Program-made: the position numbers and the translations under genes
DNA from: Dermatobacter hominis
GTDB lineage: Bacteria; Actinomycetota; Acidimicrobiia; Acidimicrobiales; Microtrichaceae
Length of the DNA: 64,000 nt
NCBI RefSeq assembly: GCF_020715685.1
Contig: NZ_CP085840.1
Span: forward strand, 3,720,001 to 3,784,000
Reading direction: 5' to 3'
Shown here: positions 31,953 to 42,526 of the stretch, in pieces
Position numbering within the stretch: the stretch's first letter is position 1
How the letters are laid out: every line of letters starts with the position of its first letter
Notes under the pieces: generated by a model
What the model saw: only the letters and a program-made list of their open reading frames with translations
Databases searched by the model: none
What the model was told of the DNA's origin: nothing

Positions 31953-32855
31953 TCAGCTCACCCGGATGCCGGCGAGCTGCGTCGACTGCGCGACCAGGCG
32001 GCCCAGCCGGTCCCAGACGTGGCAGCTCTCGTCGACGAGGTCGCCCGAGATCATGTGGGCGCGGTGCAGCACGCGCACCGGCCCCGGCGCCGGCAGGGCG
32101 CGGACGTACGCCGTGAGCTCGAGCGTCGGCACCCAGCCCGACGGCGCCACGTCGAAGGTGGCGGGCGGGAAGGCGTCGACCGCGAACAGGAGGGAGCACG
32201 GGTCGAACGCCGCCCCGCCCGGGAGCGACAGCCAGCCGCGCAGCTCGCCCCGGCCGGTCGGCCGGCCGGCGGCGAACTCGAGCGACGAGGGGTCGAGCCG
32301 GAGATCGACCTGGCGCAGCAGCGGGACGTCCATGCCGGTCGGCGTGGGGCCCAGGATCCGCACGGCGTCGTCGTGGTCGGTCGTCCCGGGGTCGGGGACA
32401 CCGCCCGACCACTGCGGCTCGGCGCCCTCGTCGAGGTGCCCCACCGTGAGGACCGCCTCGACGCAGACGTCGCCGGCCTGGTCCAGGCGGCACCGCACCT
32501 GGTCCACCGAGCGGCCCGAGCGGAGGAGCTCGGTCGAGATGCTCGCCGGGCCGACCTCGGGCGAGCGCACGAAGTGGGCGCTGGCGGCGAGCACGTGGTC
32601 CTGACCTCCCACGACCGTGGCGGCCCGCCCCAGCATCGCCAGGAGCGACCCGCCGTTCGGCCGGTCGGCGATGCCCCAGTCCGCGTCGAGCTCGACGGCG
32701 AACCCGCCGTGGTCGAGCGGTTCGAGCGCGGTCACCCGGTCGAAGGACCGGGGCTCGGCCGTCCCCGGCGCGTCCGCGGTCGCCGTCGGCGCCGACCCGT
32801 CGGCCGTCACGGGGCGCACCCCCGTCGCCGCGGGTCGGTCGGTGGAGCGGCGCAT
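31953..32855 (-). CDS. Acyl-CoA thioesterase family protein
   Basis: 300 residues, double hot-dog arrangement. The first domain has ADWGIADRPNGGSLLAMLGR (N-G-G as in TesB-like thioesterases) and ASAHFVRSPEVGPASISTELLRSGRS; the second has RGELRGWLSLPGGAAFDPCSLLFAVDAFPPATF and ends HVWDRLGRLVAQSTQLAGIR. Such proteins hydrolyse acyl-CoA in fatty-acid or steroid metabolism. The start overlaps the thiolase stop (ATGA), so the two act together: the thiolase cleaves or forms 3-ketoacyl-CoA and the thioesterase releases free acids. Confidence 0.83.
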   Translation of the reverse strand: MRRSTDRPAATGVRPVTADGSAPTATADAPGTAEPRSFDRVTALEPLDHGGFAVELDADWGIADRPNGGSLLAMLGRAATVVGGQDHVLAASAHFVRSPEVGPASISTELLRSGRSVDQVRCRLDQAGDVCVEAVLTVGHLDEGAEPQWSGGVPDPGTTDHDDAVRILGPTPTGMDVPLLRQVDLRLDPSSLEFAAGRPTGRGELRGWLSLPGGAAFDPCSLLFAVDAFPPATFDVAPSGWVPTLELTAYVRALPAPGPVRVLHRAHMISGDLVDESCHVWDRLGRLVAQSTQLAGIRVS

Positions 32856-34051
32856 CAGCGGGCCAGCTCGTAGAGCGTGGCGTTGGCGAGGCCGCCGGCC
32901 TCGCACATCACCTGGAGGCCGAAGCGGGCGTCGCGCTGCTCCATGGCGTTCACCAGGGTCGTCGCGAGGCGGGTGCCCGAGGCGCCGAGCGGGTGGCCGA
33001 GGGCGATGGCGCCGCCGTGCACGTTGACCCGGTCGAGGTCGGCACCGAGCTCGTCGGCCCAGGCCAGCACCACCGGGGCGAAGGCCTCGTTCACCTCGAA
33101 CAGGTCGATGTCGTCGATGCCCAGGCCGGCCCGGTCGAGGAGCTTGCGCGTGGCGGGGATGACGCCGGTGAGCATGAAGAGCGGGTCGTCGCCCTCGACG
33201 ACCGTCGAGCGGACCACGGCGCGGACCGGCAGCCCGAGGGCGTCGGCCCGCTCCCGGCTGGCGACCAGGACGGCGGCGGCACCGTCGGTGAGCTGGGAGG
33301 AGGTGCCGGCGGTGACGGACCAGCGGATCTGCGGGAACCGCTCCGACCAGTACGGGTGCTCGAAGGCGGGACGCAGCGCGCCCAGGCGGTCGAGCGACGT
33401 CTCACGGATGCCCTCGTCGGAGGAGACGACGGTCAGGCCGCCGTCGCCGTCGGCGACCTTGATCGGCGCGATCTCGCCGTCGAAGCGGCCCTCGGCGCGG
33501 GCCGCGGCCGCGAGCTCCTGCGAGCGGAGCCCGAACTCGTCGAGCCGTCGGCGGTCCAGGTCCCACCTCGCCGCGATCAGCTCGGCGGCGACGCCCTGCG
33601 GCACGAAGCCGTCCGGGTAGCGCGCCGACAGCCGCTCGCCGTCGAGGTCGTCGGTGCCGGCCGCGGAGGAGCCCATCGGGACCCGGCTCATGGACTCGAC
33701 GCCGCCGGCGACCACCAGGTCGTACGCCCCGGCGAGCACCCCCTGCGCCGCGAAGCTGATCGCCTGCTGCGAGGACCCGCACTGCCGGTCGACCGTCGTG
33801 GCCGGCACCCGCTCGGGGTAGCCGGCGGCGAGCGCGCCCCGGCGGGCGACGTTGACGCCCTGCTCGCCGACCTGGCTCACGGCGCCGACGATCACGTCGT
33901 CCACCACGGCGCCGTCGAGGTCGTTTCGCTCGAGCAGCGCGGCCAGCGGGTGGGCGAGCAGGTCCACCGCGTGGACGCCGGCGAGGGCGCCACCGGGCTT
34001 GCCCTTGCCGAGCGGCGTGCGGACGGCGTCGACGATCACTGCCTCGGTCAT
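32855..34051 (-). CDS. Thiolase (acetyl-CoA C-acetyltransferase family)
   Basis: 398 residues. EAVIVDAVRTPLGKGKPGGA is the thiolase start; the nucleophilic Cys is in TVDRQCGSSQQAISFA (about residue 92). FEVNEAFAPVVLAW, VHGGAIALGHPLGASGTRL and MCEAGGLANATLYEL hold the NEAF, HPxGxSG and final Cys motifs. The last reads CEAGG where FadA-type enzymes usually have CEGGG. It catalyses reversible thiolytic cleavage of 3-ketoacyl-CoA. AGAGGAGCTGAC precedes the ATG. First gene of a thiolase-thioesterase operon. Confidence 0.95.
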   Translation of the reverse strand: MTEAVIVDAVRTPLGKGKPGGALAGVHAVDLLAHPLAALLERNDLDGAVVDDVIVGAVSQVGEQGVNVARRGALAAGYPERVPATTVDRQCGSSQQAISFAAQGVLAGAYDLVVAGGVESMSRVPMGSSAAGTDDLDGERLSARYPDGFVPQGVAAELIAARWDLDRRRLDEFGLRSQELAAAARAEGRFDGEIAPIKVADGDGGLTVVSSDEGIRETSLDRLGALRPAFEHPYWSERFPQIRWSVTAGTSSQLTDGAAAVLVASRERADALGLPVRAVVRSTVVEGDDPLFMLTGVIPATRKLLDRAGLGIDDIDLFEVNEAFAPVVLAWADELGADLDRVNVHGGAIALGHPLGASGTRLATTLVNAMEQRDARFGLQVMCEAGGLANATLYELAR

Positions 34052-34205
34052 GTCAGCTCCTCTGCTCGTGGGTGCGGCCTGCACTCCATTGCATGATGCA
34101 AGGGACAATAGGACCAGTCGACAGCAGCGACAACGGGTTGCGCCGGACGTCACAGCGCACCGGTCCGTGCGCACCCGGCACGGCGATCGACGGCAGACTC
34201 GTGGG

Positions 34206-34778
34206 ATGCGTGTCGGGATCGCGCACCACCTCGGCTGGGCCGTCGTCGTCACCGCGACCGACGACCACGTGGTGGTGGACCGCCGACGCATCGAGCTGGT
34301 CGGACCCGGTCTCCCGCCCGCCCCGGTGCACCACGAGGGCGGGCCGCACGAGATGCACCGGACCGGCGACCTGCTCGACGACGACGAGCTCGCAGCGCTC
34401 GTGGCCGAGGTCCGCTCGTCGGTGGCGGCCTGCGCCGCGGGCGCGCTGGCGGCGCTCGAGGCGGACGTCGGACCAGTCTCGTCCGTGTCGGTCCGCGCCT
34501 GGCCGGACGACTTCCCGACCGACGTGGCGACGCAGCGCCGGGTGCCCCACGAGAGCCGCGCCGACTCGGTGATGTACTGCCAGGTGCTCGCCTCGGCCGC
34601 GGCCGACCGGGGCTGGGCCGTCCACCGCTACGACGCCGGGCGGGTGGAGGCGGAGGCCGCGGCGCAACTCGGTGACCGGGCCGAGGAGGTCCTCCGTGGG
34701 CCGCGCGCCCGCCTCGGGCCGCCGTGGGCGAAGGACCACCGGACGGCGCTCGCCGCCACCGTCGTCGCACCGAGCTGA
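34206..34778 (+). CDS. Conserved hypothetical protein, 190 aa
   Basis: Begins MRVGIAHHLGWAVVVTATDD and continues VVVDRRRIELVGPGLPPAPV with a His-rich turn (HHEGGPHEMHRTGD). WPDDFPTDVATQRRVPHESR, then YCQVLASAAADRGWAVHRYD and LGPPWAKDHRTALAATVVA end the protein. The alternation of strands and helices with conserved Asp/His suggests an RNase H-like or similar nucleotide-binding fold, but this is a guess. No close partner: divergent from the thiolase operon, 41 bp before the AraC gene. Confidence 0.65.
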   Translation: MRVGIAHHLGWAVVVTATDDHVVVDRRRIELVGPGLPPAPVHHEGGPHEMHRTGDLLDDDELAALVAEVRSSVAACAAGALAALEADVGPVSSVSVRAWPDDFPTDVATQRRVPHESRADSVMYCQVLASAAADRGWAVHRYDAGRVEAEAAAQLGDRAEEVLRGPRARLGPPWAKDHRTALAATVVAPS

Positions 34779-34819
34779 CCGGGGTCCGGACCGTCGTCGG
34801 CGTGTGGCACCATCGGTCG

Positions 34820-35263
34820 ATGGCCGGGCCCCACCTCGACGACCAGCGCATGGTCGACCTCGTGCTGCTCCGCGGCGTCCGCGACCGGATCGACCGGGAC
34901 TACGCCGAGCCGCTCGACGTGGAGGCGCTGGCCCGGGGGGCGCACATGTCGGCCGGCCACCTCAGCCGGCAGTTCCGGCAGGCGTTCGGCGAGTCGCCCT
35001 ACAGCTACCTGATGACACGCCGGATCGAGCGGGCGATGGCCCTGCTCCGCCTCGGCGAGATGAGCGTCACCGACGTGTGCTTCGCCGTCGGCTTCTCGTC
35101 GCTCGGCACCTTCAGCACCAGGTTCAGCGAGCTCGTGGGCATGCCGCCGAGCGAGTACCGGCGGAAGGCGGCCCGCTCGACCGAGGGCATCCCGCCCTGC
35201 GTCGCCAAGCAGGTCACCAGACCGATCAGGAATCGAGAAGCTCCGTCCCGACCGCGCCCTTAG
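34820..35263 (+). CDS. AraC-family transcriptional regulator
   Basis: 147 residues, essentially one AraC DNA-binding domain: VRDRIDRDYAEPLDVEALAR, AHMSAGHLSRQFRQAFGESPYSYLMTRRIERAMALLRLGEMSVTDVCFAVGFSSLGTFSTRFSELVGMPPSEYRRK holds both helix-turn-helix units. The long effector domain is missing, so it resembles short Rob/MarA-like activators. It is followed after 10 bp by a glyoxalase-fold gene and then a UvrA paralogue, an arrangement suggesting regulation of a resistance or detoxification operon. Confidence 0.9.
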   Translation: MAGPHLDDQRMVDLVLLRGVRDRIDRDYAEPLDVEALARGAHMSAGHLSRQFRQAFGESPYSYLMTRRIERAMALLRLGEMSVTDVCFAVGFSSLGTFSTRFSELVGMPPSEYRRKAARSTEGIPPCVAKQVTRPIRNREAPSRPRP

Positions 35264-35273
35264 CGTCGACGGC

Positions 35274-35684
35274 ATGGAACTCACGATCAACTCCAGCTTC
35301 CTCCCGCACCTCGATCCCGACGCCTCCCTGGCCTTCTACCGGGACGTGCTCGGCTTCGACGTCCGGCTCGACGTCGGCTACGAGGACATGCGGTGGATCA
35401 CGGTCGGTCCCCCCGGGCAGGAGGACACCGCGATCGTGCTGCACCCCCCGGCCGCGACCCCGGGGCTGACCGACGAGGAGCGGACGACGCTGCTCGAGGT
35501 CATCGCCAAGGGCAGCTACTTCGGCGTCAACCTCGCGACGCCCGACCTCGACGACACGTTCGCCCGGCTCGAGTCGAGCGGCGCCGACATCGTCCAGGAG
35601 CCGATCCAGCAGGACTACGGCGTGCGGGACTGCGCGGTCCGGGACCCAGCGGGCAACATGATCCGCATCCAGGAGAAGGCCTGA
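35274..35684 (+). CDS. VOC (glyoxalase/bleomycin-resistance fold) protein
   Basis: 136 residues, two beta-alpha-beta-beta-beta modules: ELTINSSFLPHLDPDASLAFYRDVLGFDVRLDVG and the second YFGVNLATPDLDDTFARLES ending AVRDPAGNMIRIQE with the terminal metal-ligand Glu. VOC proteins are metal-dependent isomerases, dioxygenases or drug-binding proteins. The ATG lies 10 bp after the AraC stop. A strong hairpin lies between it and the UvrA-like gene. Confidence 0.9.
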   Translation: MELTINSSFLPHLDPDASLAFYRDVLGFDVRLDVGYEDMRWITVGPPGQEDTAIVLHPPAATPGLTDEERTTLLEVIAKGSYFGVNLATPDLDDTFARLESSGADIVQEPIQQDYGVRDCAVRDPAGNMIRIQEKA

Positions 35685-35695
35685 CCGAGCGGCCG

Positions 35696-35722
35696 GGCGG
35701 AGCGGCCCGTCGCCGCTCCGCC
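35696..35722 (+). terminator. Intercistronic hairpin (partial terminator or attenuator)
   Basis: GGCGGAGCGGC-CCGTC-GCCGCTCCGCC: perfect 11-bp stem, 12 bp after the VOC stop and 29 bp before the UvrA-like ATG. It could reduce read-through into the third gene or stabilise the upstream message. Confidence 0.6.
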
Positions 35723-35751
35723 GGCCCCGTCCCGCGAGGAGATCACCGACC

Positions 35752-38127
<2,376 letters not shown>

Positions 38128-38130
<3 letters not shown>

Positions 38131-38157
38131 CCCGACCCGCCCCGACCCGACCCGCCC
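38128..38157 (+). repeat. 15-bp tandem duplication on a stop codon (TGA/CGA pair)
   Basis: TGACCCGACCCGCCC contains the UvrA-like stop, and the next 15 bases are CGACCCGACCCGCCC. Fourteen of 15 match; the only difference is the T of the stop. Fifteen bases is five codons, so a T-to-C change would extend the reading frame through both copies. Confidence 0.85.
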
Positions 38158-38170
38158 GCCGCCTGCCCGG

Positions 38171-38226
38171 CCCGCTCTGTTCCACCTTTTCGACGTTCCA
38201 GCGTCGAGATCGTGGAACAAAGCGGG
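38171..38226. other. Nested inverted repeat in an AT-richer island
   Basis: Outer arms CCCGCTCTGTTCCAC (38171-38185) and GTGGAACAAAGCGGG (38212-38226) pair at 14 of 15 positions. Inside, CGACG (38191-38195) pairs with CGTCG (38202-38206). The 26-base interior contains TTTT. It lies between the UvrA-like stop and the TetR gene, and could be a terminator or a regulatory cruciform. Confidence 0.6.
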
Positions 38227-38262
38227 CGGAGGGGAGCGGGGTGGTCCGGAGCCGACCAACAA

Positions 38263-38280
38263 ACATGCGTGCATGCATGT
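38263..38280. promoter_or_regulatory. Near-perfect palindrome abutting the TetR start, likely auto-operator
   Basis: ACATGCGTGCATGCATGT, 16 of 18 positions symmetric, ends 2 bp before the ATG of the TetR gene. Its AT content and position are typical of a TetR operator overlapping a promoter or leaderless start. Confidence 0.65.
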
Positions 38281-38282
38281 AA

Positions 38283-38918
38283 ATGGCTACGCTCTACGGC
38301 GTGGCAGGGAGGACCCAGGCCGAGCGGTCGGCGGCGACGCAGCAGCTGCTGGTCGACGCGGCGATCGGGCTGCTCGTCGATCGGGGCTGGGCCGCGACGA
38401 CCGCCGTCGCCGTCTGCGAGCGCGCCGGCTGCTCCCGCGGGGCGCTGCTGCACCACTTCCCGAACCTGTCCGCGCTGCTGGCCCACGCGCTCGAGTCGCT
38501 CCACGAGGACTTCGCGTCGAGGGCCCGGATGCCGGCGACGACCGTGCGCGGGATCGTCGACGACGTCTGGCGCGCCGCCGGCGACCCCCGGTTCAAGGCC
38601 GTGCTCGAGGCCTGGTCCGCGGCGGCCAACGATCCCGAGCTGGCGACCGAGCTCGCACCGGCGATCGGCCGCTTCGCCGCGCTCGTGTCGCCGACCGGCC
38701 GGGCCCCGGGCAGCCCCGTCGCCGACGCCGACGCGCGGGCCTTCGTGCTGACGGCGCGGGAGGCGCTGCTCGGCCTCGCGCTCGGCCGGGCCTACGGCGG
38801 CGGGCGACCCCTCGGCCACGAGCGCGTCGTGCTCGACCGCCTGCGCGCCGAGGCCGACCGGATCGACGCCCGGCTGGACGCCCGAGTGCCCGCCGACGAC
38901 GAGGAGGACCCCACGTGA
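38283..38918 (+). CDS. TetR/AcrR-type regulator of the molybdoenzyme gene
   Basis: 211 residues. QAERSAATQQLLVDAAIGLL, then TTAVAVCERAGCSRGALLHHFPNLSALLAHALE, is the TetR DNA-binding domain with its LLHHFP turn. The ligand domain follows (FKAVLEAWSAAANDPELATEL). The ATG sits 2 bp after the palindrome with no Shine-Dalgarno sequence, so the message may be leaderless; an in-frame GTG at codon 7 is an alternative. Its stop overlaps the GTG start of the molybdoenzyme, making that gene its obvious target. Confidence 0.88.
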   Translation: MATLYGVAGRTQAERSAATQQLLVDAAIGLLVDRGWAATTAVAVCERAGCSRGALLHHFPNLSALLAHALESLHEDFASRARMPATTVRGIVDDVWRAAGDPRFKAVLEAWSAAANDPELATELAPAIGRFAALVSPTGRAPGSPVADADARAFVLTAREALLGLALGRAYGGGRPLGHERVVLDRLRAEADRIDARLDARVPADDEEDPT

Positions 38919-41128
38919 CGACCGCCGGGGCCCCGCCGCGCACCACCTACTCCGTGTGCTCGATCTGCGACATCGGCTGCCAGGTGCGGGCCGAGGCGGA
39001 GGACGGCCGACTGGCCCGGATCCTCCCGCACGACAACCCGTTCCTCGCCCGCAACATCTGCTTCAAGGGCACGGCCGCGCCCCAGGTCCACGGCCACCCG
39101 GACCGGCTCCGCACGCCGCTCAAGCGCGTCGGCGAGTGGGGCGCGGACCGCTGGGAGGAGATCACGCACGAGCAGGCGATCGCCGAGATCGCCGAGCGGC
39201 TCACGGCCACGATCGACCGGTACGGCCCCGAGTCGTGGGCGGTGTCGACGTCGGGCTGGAACACCCAGACCGCCCACGGGCTCGACCGCCGGCTGATGAA
39301 CCTCGTCGGCTCGCCCAACTGGATCAGCGGCGTGGCGATGTGCGCGGGCAACACGGCCGCGGTCAACCGGCTCACCTACGGCTGGTTCCCGTTCCCCGAC
39401 CTGATGTCGACGAACTGCATCGTGCTGTTCGGCCACAACCCGAGGAAGCACTCGTGGACGCCGGTGCACCACCTGATCGAGGCGGCGAGGGCGCGGGGCG
39501 CCACCGTGATCGTCCTCGACCCCCGGGTGTCGGAGCAGGCCGAGCGGGCCGACCTCCACCTGCGGCTGCGGGCCGGCACCGACGCCGCCATGTGCCTCGG
39601 CTGGCTCAAGGTCATCTTCGACGAGGGCCTCCACGACCGGGACTTCGTGCGCGACTGGTGCGTCGGCGTCGACGAGCTGCGGGCGCGGGTCGACGAGTAC
39701 CCGCTCGAGCGCGTCGAGGCGATCACCGGCGTGGACCGCGAGCTGATCGCGGCGGCGGCCCGCGCCTACGCGACCGCCGACGGCGCGGTGATCCCGTGGA
39801 CGCCGGTGACCGACCAGCAGATCTGCTCGACCTCGGCGATCCGCCTGCACTCCATCCTGCGGGCGGTCACCGGCAACCTCGACGTGGTCGGCGGCGAGCA
39901 GCTCCTGGCGCCCCACCCCGGCTGGGTGCCCGAGGCCGAGCTGCAGCTGCACGACGCCATCACGCCCGAGCAGCGGGCCAAGCAGCTGGGCTACGACACC
40001 CACCCCGCCTACACGTACCGCACCGCCGAGATGCTCACCGGTCCGATGGAGCGCGTGTGGGGCGTGCGCTGGATGGACCAGGTCATGGGCTGCCACATGG
40101 CCAACCCGTCCGAGGTCTTCCGGGCGATGGACACCGGCGACCCGTACCCGGTGAAGGCGTTCTTCGCGATCGGCAACAACGCCCTGCTCTCGTACCCGAA
40201 CCAGCACCGGGTGCACCGGGCGCTGCGGGGCCAGGACCTCGTGGTGGTGCAGGACCTGTTCATGACGCCGACGGCGATGCTGGCCGACTACGTCCTGCCC
40301 GGCGACGCGTTCAGCGAGCGGCCCCACGTCGCCGACACCTGGGGCTGGGGGAACCGCCTGGCGCTCAGCGAGCAGGTGGTCGACCCGGGCGGCGAGATCC
40401 GCTCCACCTTCGCCCTCTGGCGCGACCTGGCACACGCGATGGGCCACGGCGAGCGCTTCCCGTGGGCGACGGTCGAGGACGTGCTCGACGAACGGCTCGC
40501 CCCGTCGGGCACCACGTTCGCCGAGTTCTCGGCGACGCGGATCATGGACGCCCCGGCGCCGTCGTTCCGCAAGTACCGCCGCACCGGCTTCGCCACCCCG
40601 ACGGGGAAGGTGGAGCTGCGATCGTCGGTCCTCGCCCGCCTCGGGTTCGATCCGCTCCCGTACTTCCGTGAGGGCCCGGCGCCCGACGACCGCTTCCCGT
40701 ACCGGGTGTTCACCGGCGTCCGCGAGGACCCGTTCTTCCAGACCGGCCAGCGCAACGTCGGGGTGCTCCGTCGGCGGTCGCCCTCGCCGAAGTTCTTCGT
40801 CCACCCCGACGACGCCGAGCGCGACGGGCTCGTCGACGGCCAGTGGGCCCGGCTCGAGACCTCGACCGGCGCGGTCGTTGCCAAGGTCTCCATCCGGGAC
40901 TCGATGCTCCCCGGCCACCTCCGGGTCCCGCACGGCTGGTGGTACCCGGAGCTGCGCGGATCCGCCGAGCTCGCGGGCGCGTTCGTGTCGAGCGACGCGG
41001 TCCTCTGCCCCGACGACGACGAGCACCTGGACCTCGAGCAGGGCACGCCGCACTTCAAGGGCTTCCCCGGCCGTCTCGTCCCCGTCGACCCGCCGGCCGG
41101 CATGTCGCCGATCACCCTGGAGGGCTGA
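38915..41128 (+). CDS. Acetylene hydratase-like molybdopterin/tungstopterin enzyme
   Basis: 737 residues, DMSO-reductase superfamily. SVCSICDIGCQV gives [4Fe-4S] ligands Cys15, Cys18, Cys22, with Cys49 in ARNICFKG. A candidate metal ligand is Cys143 (GVAMCAGNTAA). Acetylene hydratase of Pelobacter (about 730 aa) has cluster Cys9/12/16/46, Asp13, Ile14, metal ligand Cys141 and ring residues Trp179, Trp293, Trp472. This protein has Asp19-Ile20 right after the second cluster Cys, Cys143, Trp181, Trp295 and Trp476/478, nearly constant offsets. The two residues matching Ile113 and Ile142 are not Ile. No Tat signal, so cytosolic. Another substrate is possible. Coupled by GTGA to its TetR gene. Confidence 0.72.
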   Translation: MTTAGAPPRTTYSVCSICDIGCQVRAEAEDGRLARILPHDNPFLARNICFKGTAAPQVHGHPDRLRTPLKRVGEWGADRWEEITHEQAIAEIAERLTATIDRYGPESWAVSTSGWNTQTAHGLDRRLMNLVGSPNWISGVAMCAGNTAAVNRLTYGWFPFPDLMSTNCIVLFGHNPRKHSWTPVHHLIEAARARGATVIVLDPRVSEQAERADLHLRLRAGTDAAMCLGWLKVIFDEGLHDRDFVRDWCVGVDELRARVDEYPLERVEAITGVDRELIAAAARAYATADGAVIPWTPVTDQQICSTSAIRLHSILRAVTGNLDVVGGEQLLAPHPGWVPEAELQLHDAITPEQRAKQLGYDTHPAYTYRTAEMLTGPMERVWGVRWMDQVMGCHMANPSEVFRAMDTGDPYPVKAFFAIGNNALLSYPNQHRVHRALRGQDLVVVQDLFMTPTAMLADYVLPGDAFSERPHVADTWGWGNRLALSEQVVDPGGEIRSTFALWRDLAHAMGHGERFPWATVEDVLDERLAPSGTTFAEFSATRIMDAPAPSFRKYRRTGFATPTGKVELRSSVLARLGFDPLPYFREGPAPDDRFPYRVFTGVREDPFFQTGQRNVGVLRRRSPSPKFFVHPDDAERDGLVDGQWARLETSTGAVVAKVSIRDSMLPGHLRVPHGWWYPELRGSAELAGAFVSSDAVLCPDDDEHLDLEQGTPHFKGFPGRLVPVDPPAGMSPITLEG

Positions 41129-41130
41129 CC

Positions 41131-41361
41131 GTGACCTCCCGCAGCGAGCTCGACCACCGCCGGCGCGAGGCGCAGGCCGCCCTGCTCGGCCGCGTCGCCG
41201 GCCGTGCGCTCACCCGGCGCACCACCGGGCTCGACGGGCTGGCCAAGAAGCTCGTCGCCGGCCGCGCCCCGACGGTCGGACCCGACCCCGAGCTCGACCA
41301 CGACGACCCCGACTGGCAGGTCCCCGGACCCTCGACCCGGGACGGGTCGGACCGGACCTAG
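41131..41361 (+). CDS. Small basic hypothetical protein downstream of the molybdoenzyme, 76 aa
   Basis: VTSRSELDHRRREAQAALLG, RVAGRALTRRTTGLDGLAKK, then an acidic Pro-rich end (DPELDHDDPDWQVPG). Helical N-terminal half, no Cys, no membrane segment. The GTG start lies 2 bp after the molybdoenzyme stop, so it is co-transcribed and could be an accessory or maturation factor. I know no matching family. Its TAG stop overlaps the TAG stop of the convergent SDR gene by two bases. Confidence 0.55.
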   Translation: MTSRSELDHRRREAQAALLGRVAGRALTRRTTGLDGLAKKLVAGRAPTVGPDPELDHDDPDWQVPGPSTRDGSDRT

Positions 41362-42269
41362 AGGGGGCGGACGCCGGTGAGCTCCTCGGAGCGGGCCCAC
41401 AGCAGCGCCTGCAGGCCGCGGTCCTGGGAGCGCCGGCTCGAGCGCACGACGATCGGGTGGCCGCGCGTCTCGAACAACCGGTCGGGCCCGTAGTACTGGC
41501 CGCCGCCGGCCGTCGGATCGGTCGCGGCCCGCAGCGTCGGCAGGGCGCCCATCGCCGCGCTCTGCGCGAGCGCGGACAGCCTCGAGTGCATCAGGTCCGA
41601 GAACGGGACGTGGCGGGCGAGCTCGGTGTCGGAGCCGCCGGGGTGCGCGGCGAGCGCCGCGGTCGGCGCGCCCGCCGCCACGAGCCGCCGGTGCAGCTCG
41701 TAGGTGAACATCAGGTTGGCGAGCTTCGACCGCGAGTACGCGGCGAAGCGGTTGTAGCGGTCCTCGGCCCGGACGTCGTCGAGGTCGAACGCGAACGGCG
41801 CCCAGTGGCCGAGGCTCGCGACGGTCACGACGCGGGATCCGTCGACCCCGACGATGCGGTCGAGCAGCAGGCCCGTCAGCGCGAAGTGGCCCAGGTGGTT
41901 GGTCCCGAACTGCAGCTCGAAGCCCTCGGCCGTCAGCTGGCGCTCCGTGTACATCACCCCCGCGTTGTTCACGAGCAGGTCGATGCGCGGGTGCGCGCCG
42001 CCGATCGCCTCCGCGGCGGCCCGCACCGAGGACAGCGACGCGAGGTCGAGCTGCTGCAGCTCGAGCCGGGCGTCGGGCACGCTCGACGCGATGTCCTCGA
42101 CGGCTGCGGCCCCCCGGTCGAGGCTCCGCACGGCGAGGACCACCGTGGCGCCGTGGGCCGCCAGCTGGCGGGCCGTCTCGAGGCCGAGGCCCGAGTTGGC
42201 GCCGGTCACGACGGCCACGCGGCCCGTCTGATCGGGGATGTCGTCTTCGTCCCAGCGTCCGTCCGCCAT
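41358..42269 (-). CDS. Short-chain dehydrogenase/reductase (retinol-dehydrogenase-like)
   Basis: 303 residues. GRVAVVTGANSGLGLETARQLA is the TGxxxGxG cofactor loop; ATVVLAVRSLDRG after strand 2 has Arg, favouring NADP. DLLVNNAGVMYTERQLTAEGFELQFGTNHLGHFALT, RVVTVASLGHWAPF (Ser) and YSRSKLANLMF (Tyr-x-x-x-Lys) are the catalytic motifs. This is the WW-oxidoreductase/retinol-dehydrogenase-like branch; the substrate is unknown. GGGAGGCACGG precedes the ATG. Divergent from nirB across 257 bp. Confidence 0.92.
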   Translation of the reverse strand: MADGRWDEDDIPDQTGRVAVVTGANSGLGLETARQLAAHGATVVLAVRSLDRGAAAVEDIASSVPDARLELQQLDLASLSSVRAAAEAIGGAHPRIDLLVNNAGVMYTERQLTAEGFELQFGTNHLGHFALTGLLLDRIVGVDGSRVVTVASLGHWAPFAFDLDDVRAEDRYNRFAAYSRSKLANLMFTYELHRRLVAAGAPTAALAAHPGGSDTELARHVPFSDLMHSRLSALAQSAAMGALPTLRAATDPTAGGGQYYGPDRLFETRGHPIVVRSSRRSQDRGLQALLWARSEELTGVRPL

Positions 42270-42399
42270 CCGTGCCTCCCGTCGGCGCCTGCGTCGGACA
42301 AGGCAAGCCGCCGGCACCCGCCGCGGCAACCCGGACGGTGCAGGTCGTCCCGGTCAGCGGTCGCCCGGGCCCGGTCGCACCCGACGGGTGTGCGAGCGA

Positions 42400-42428
42400 C
42401 CTCACAGCGCCCCACCGGCGCTGTGAGG
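42400..42428. promoter_or_regulatory. Hairpin/palindrome upstream of nirB containing CCTCACAG
   Basis: CCTCACAGCGCC-CCACC-GGCGCTGTGAGG: perfect 12-bp arms with a 5-base spacer, 98 bp before nirB. The 11-mer GACCTCACAGC at its left edge recurs at 46689, upstream of narK. It could be a regulator site for the nitrate locus or a leader structure. Confidence 0.5.
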
Positions 42429-42526
42429 CGCCGCACATCGCGCGCCGCCGGTGGTTGAGGTGGCCGTCATCGAGCCGTCAACCCCCGGGAACGGCGGTGC
42501 AACGCCGACCTGGTGGGGTGGGCGCC

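Noticed and set aside
42430-42526. GlnR-type box upstream of nirB
   Set aside because: GTCAACCCCCGGGAAC has only partial similarity to the paired GlnR half-sites, so no call was made.
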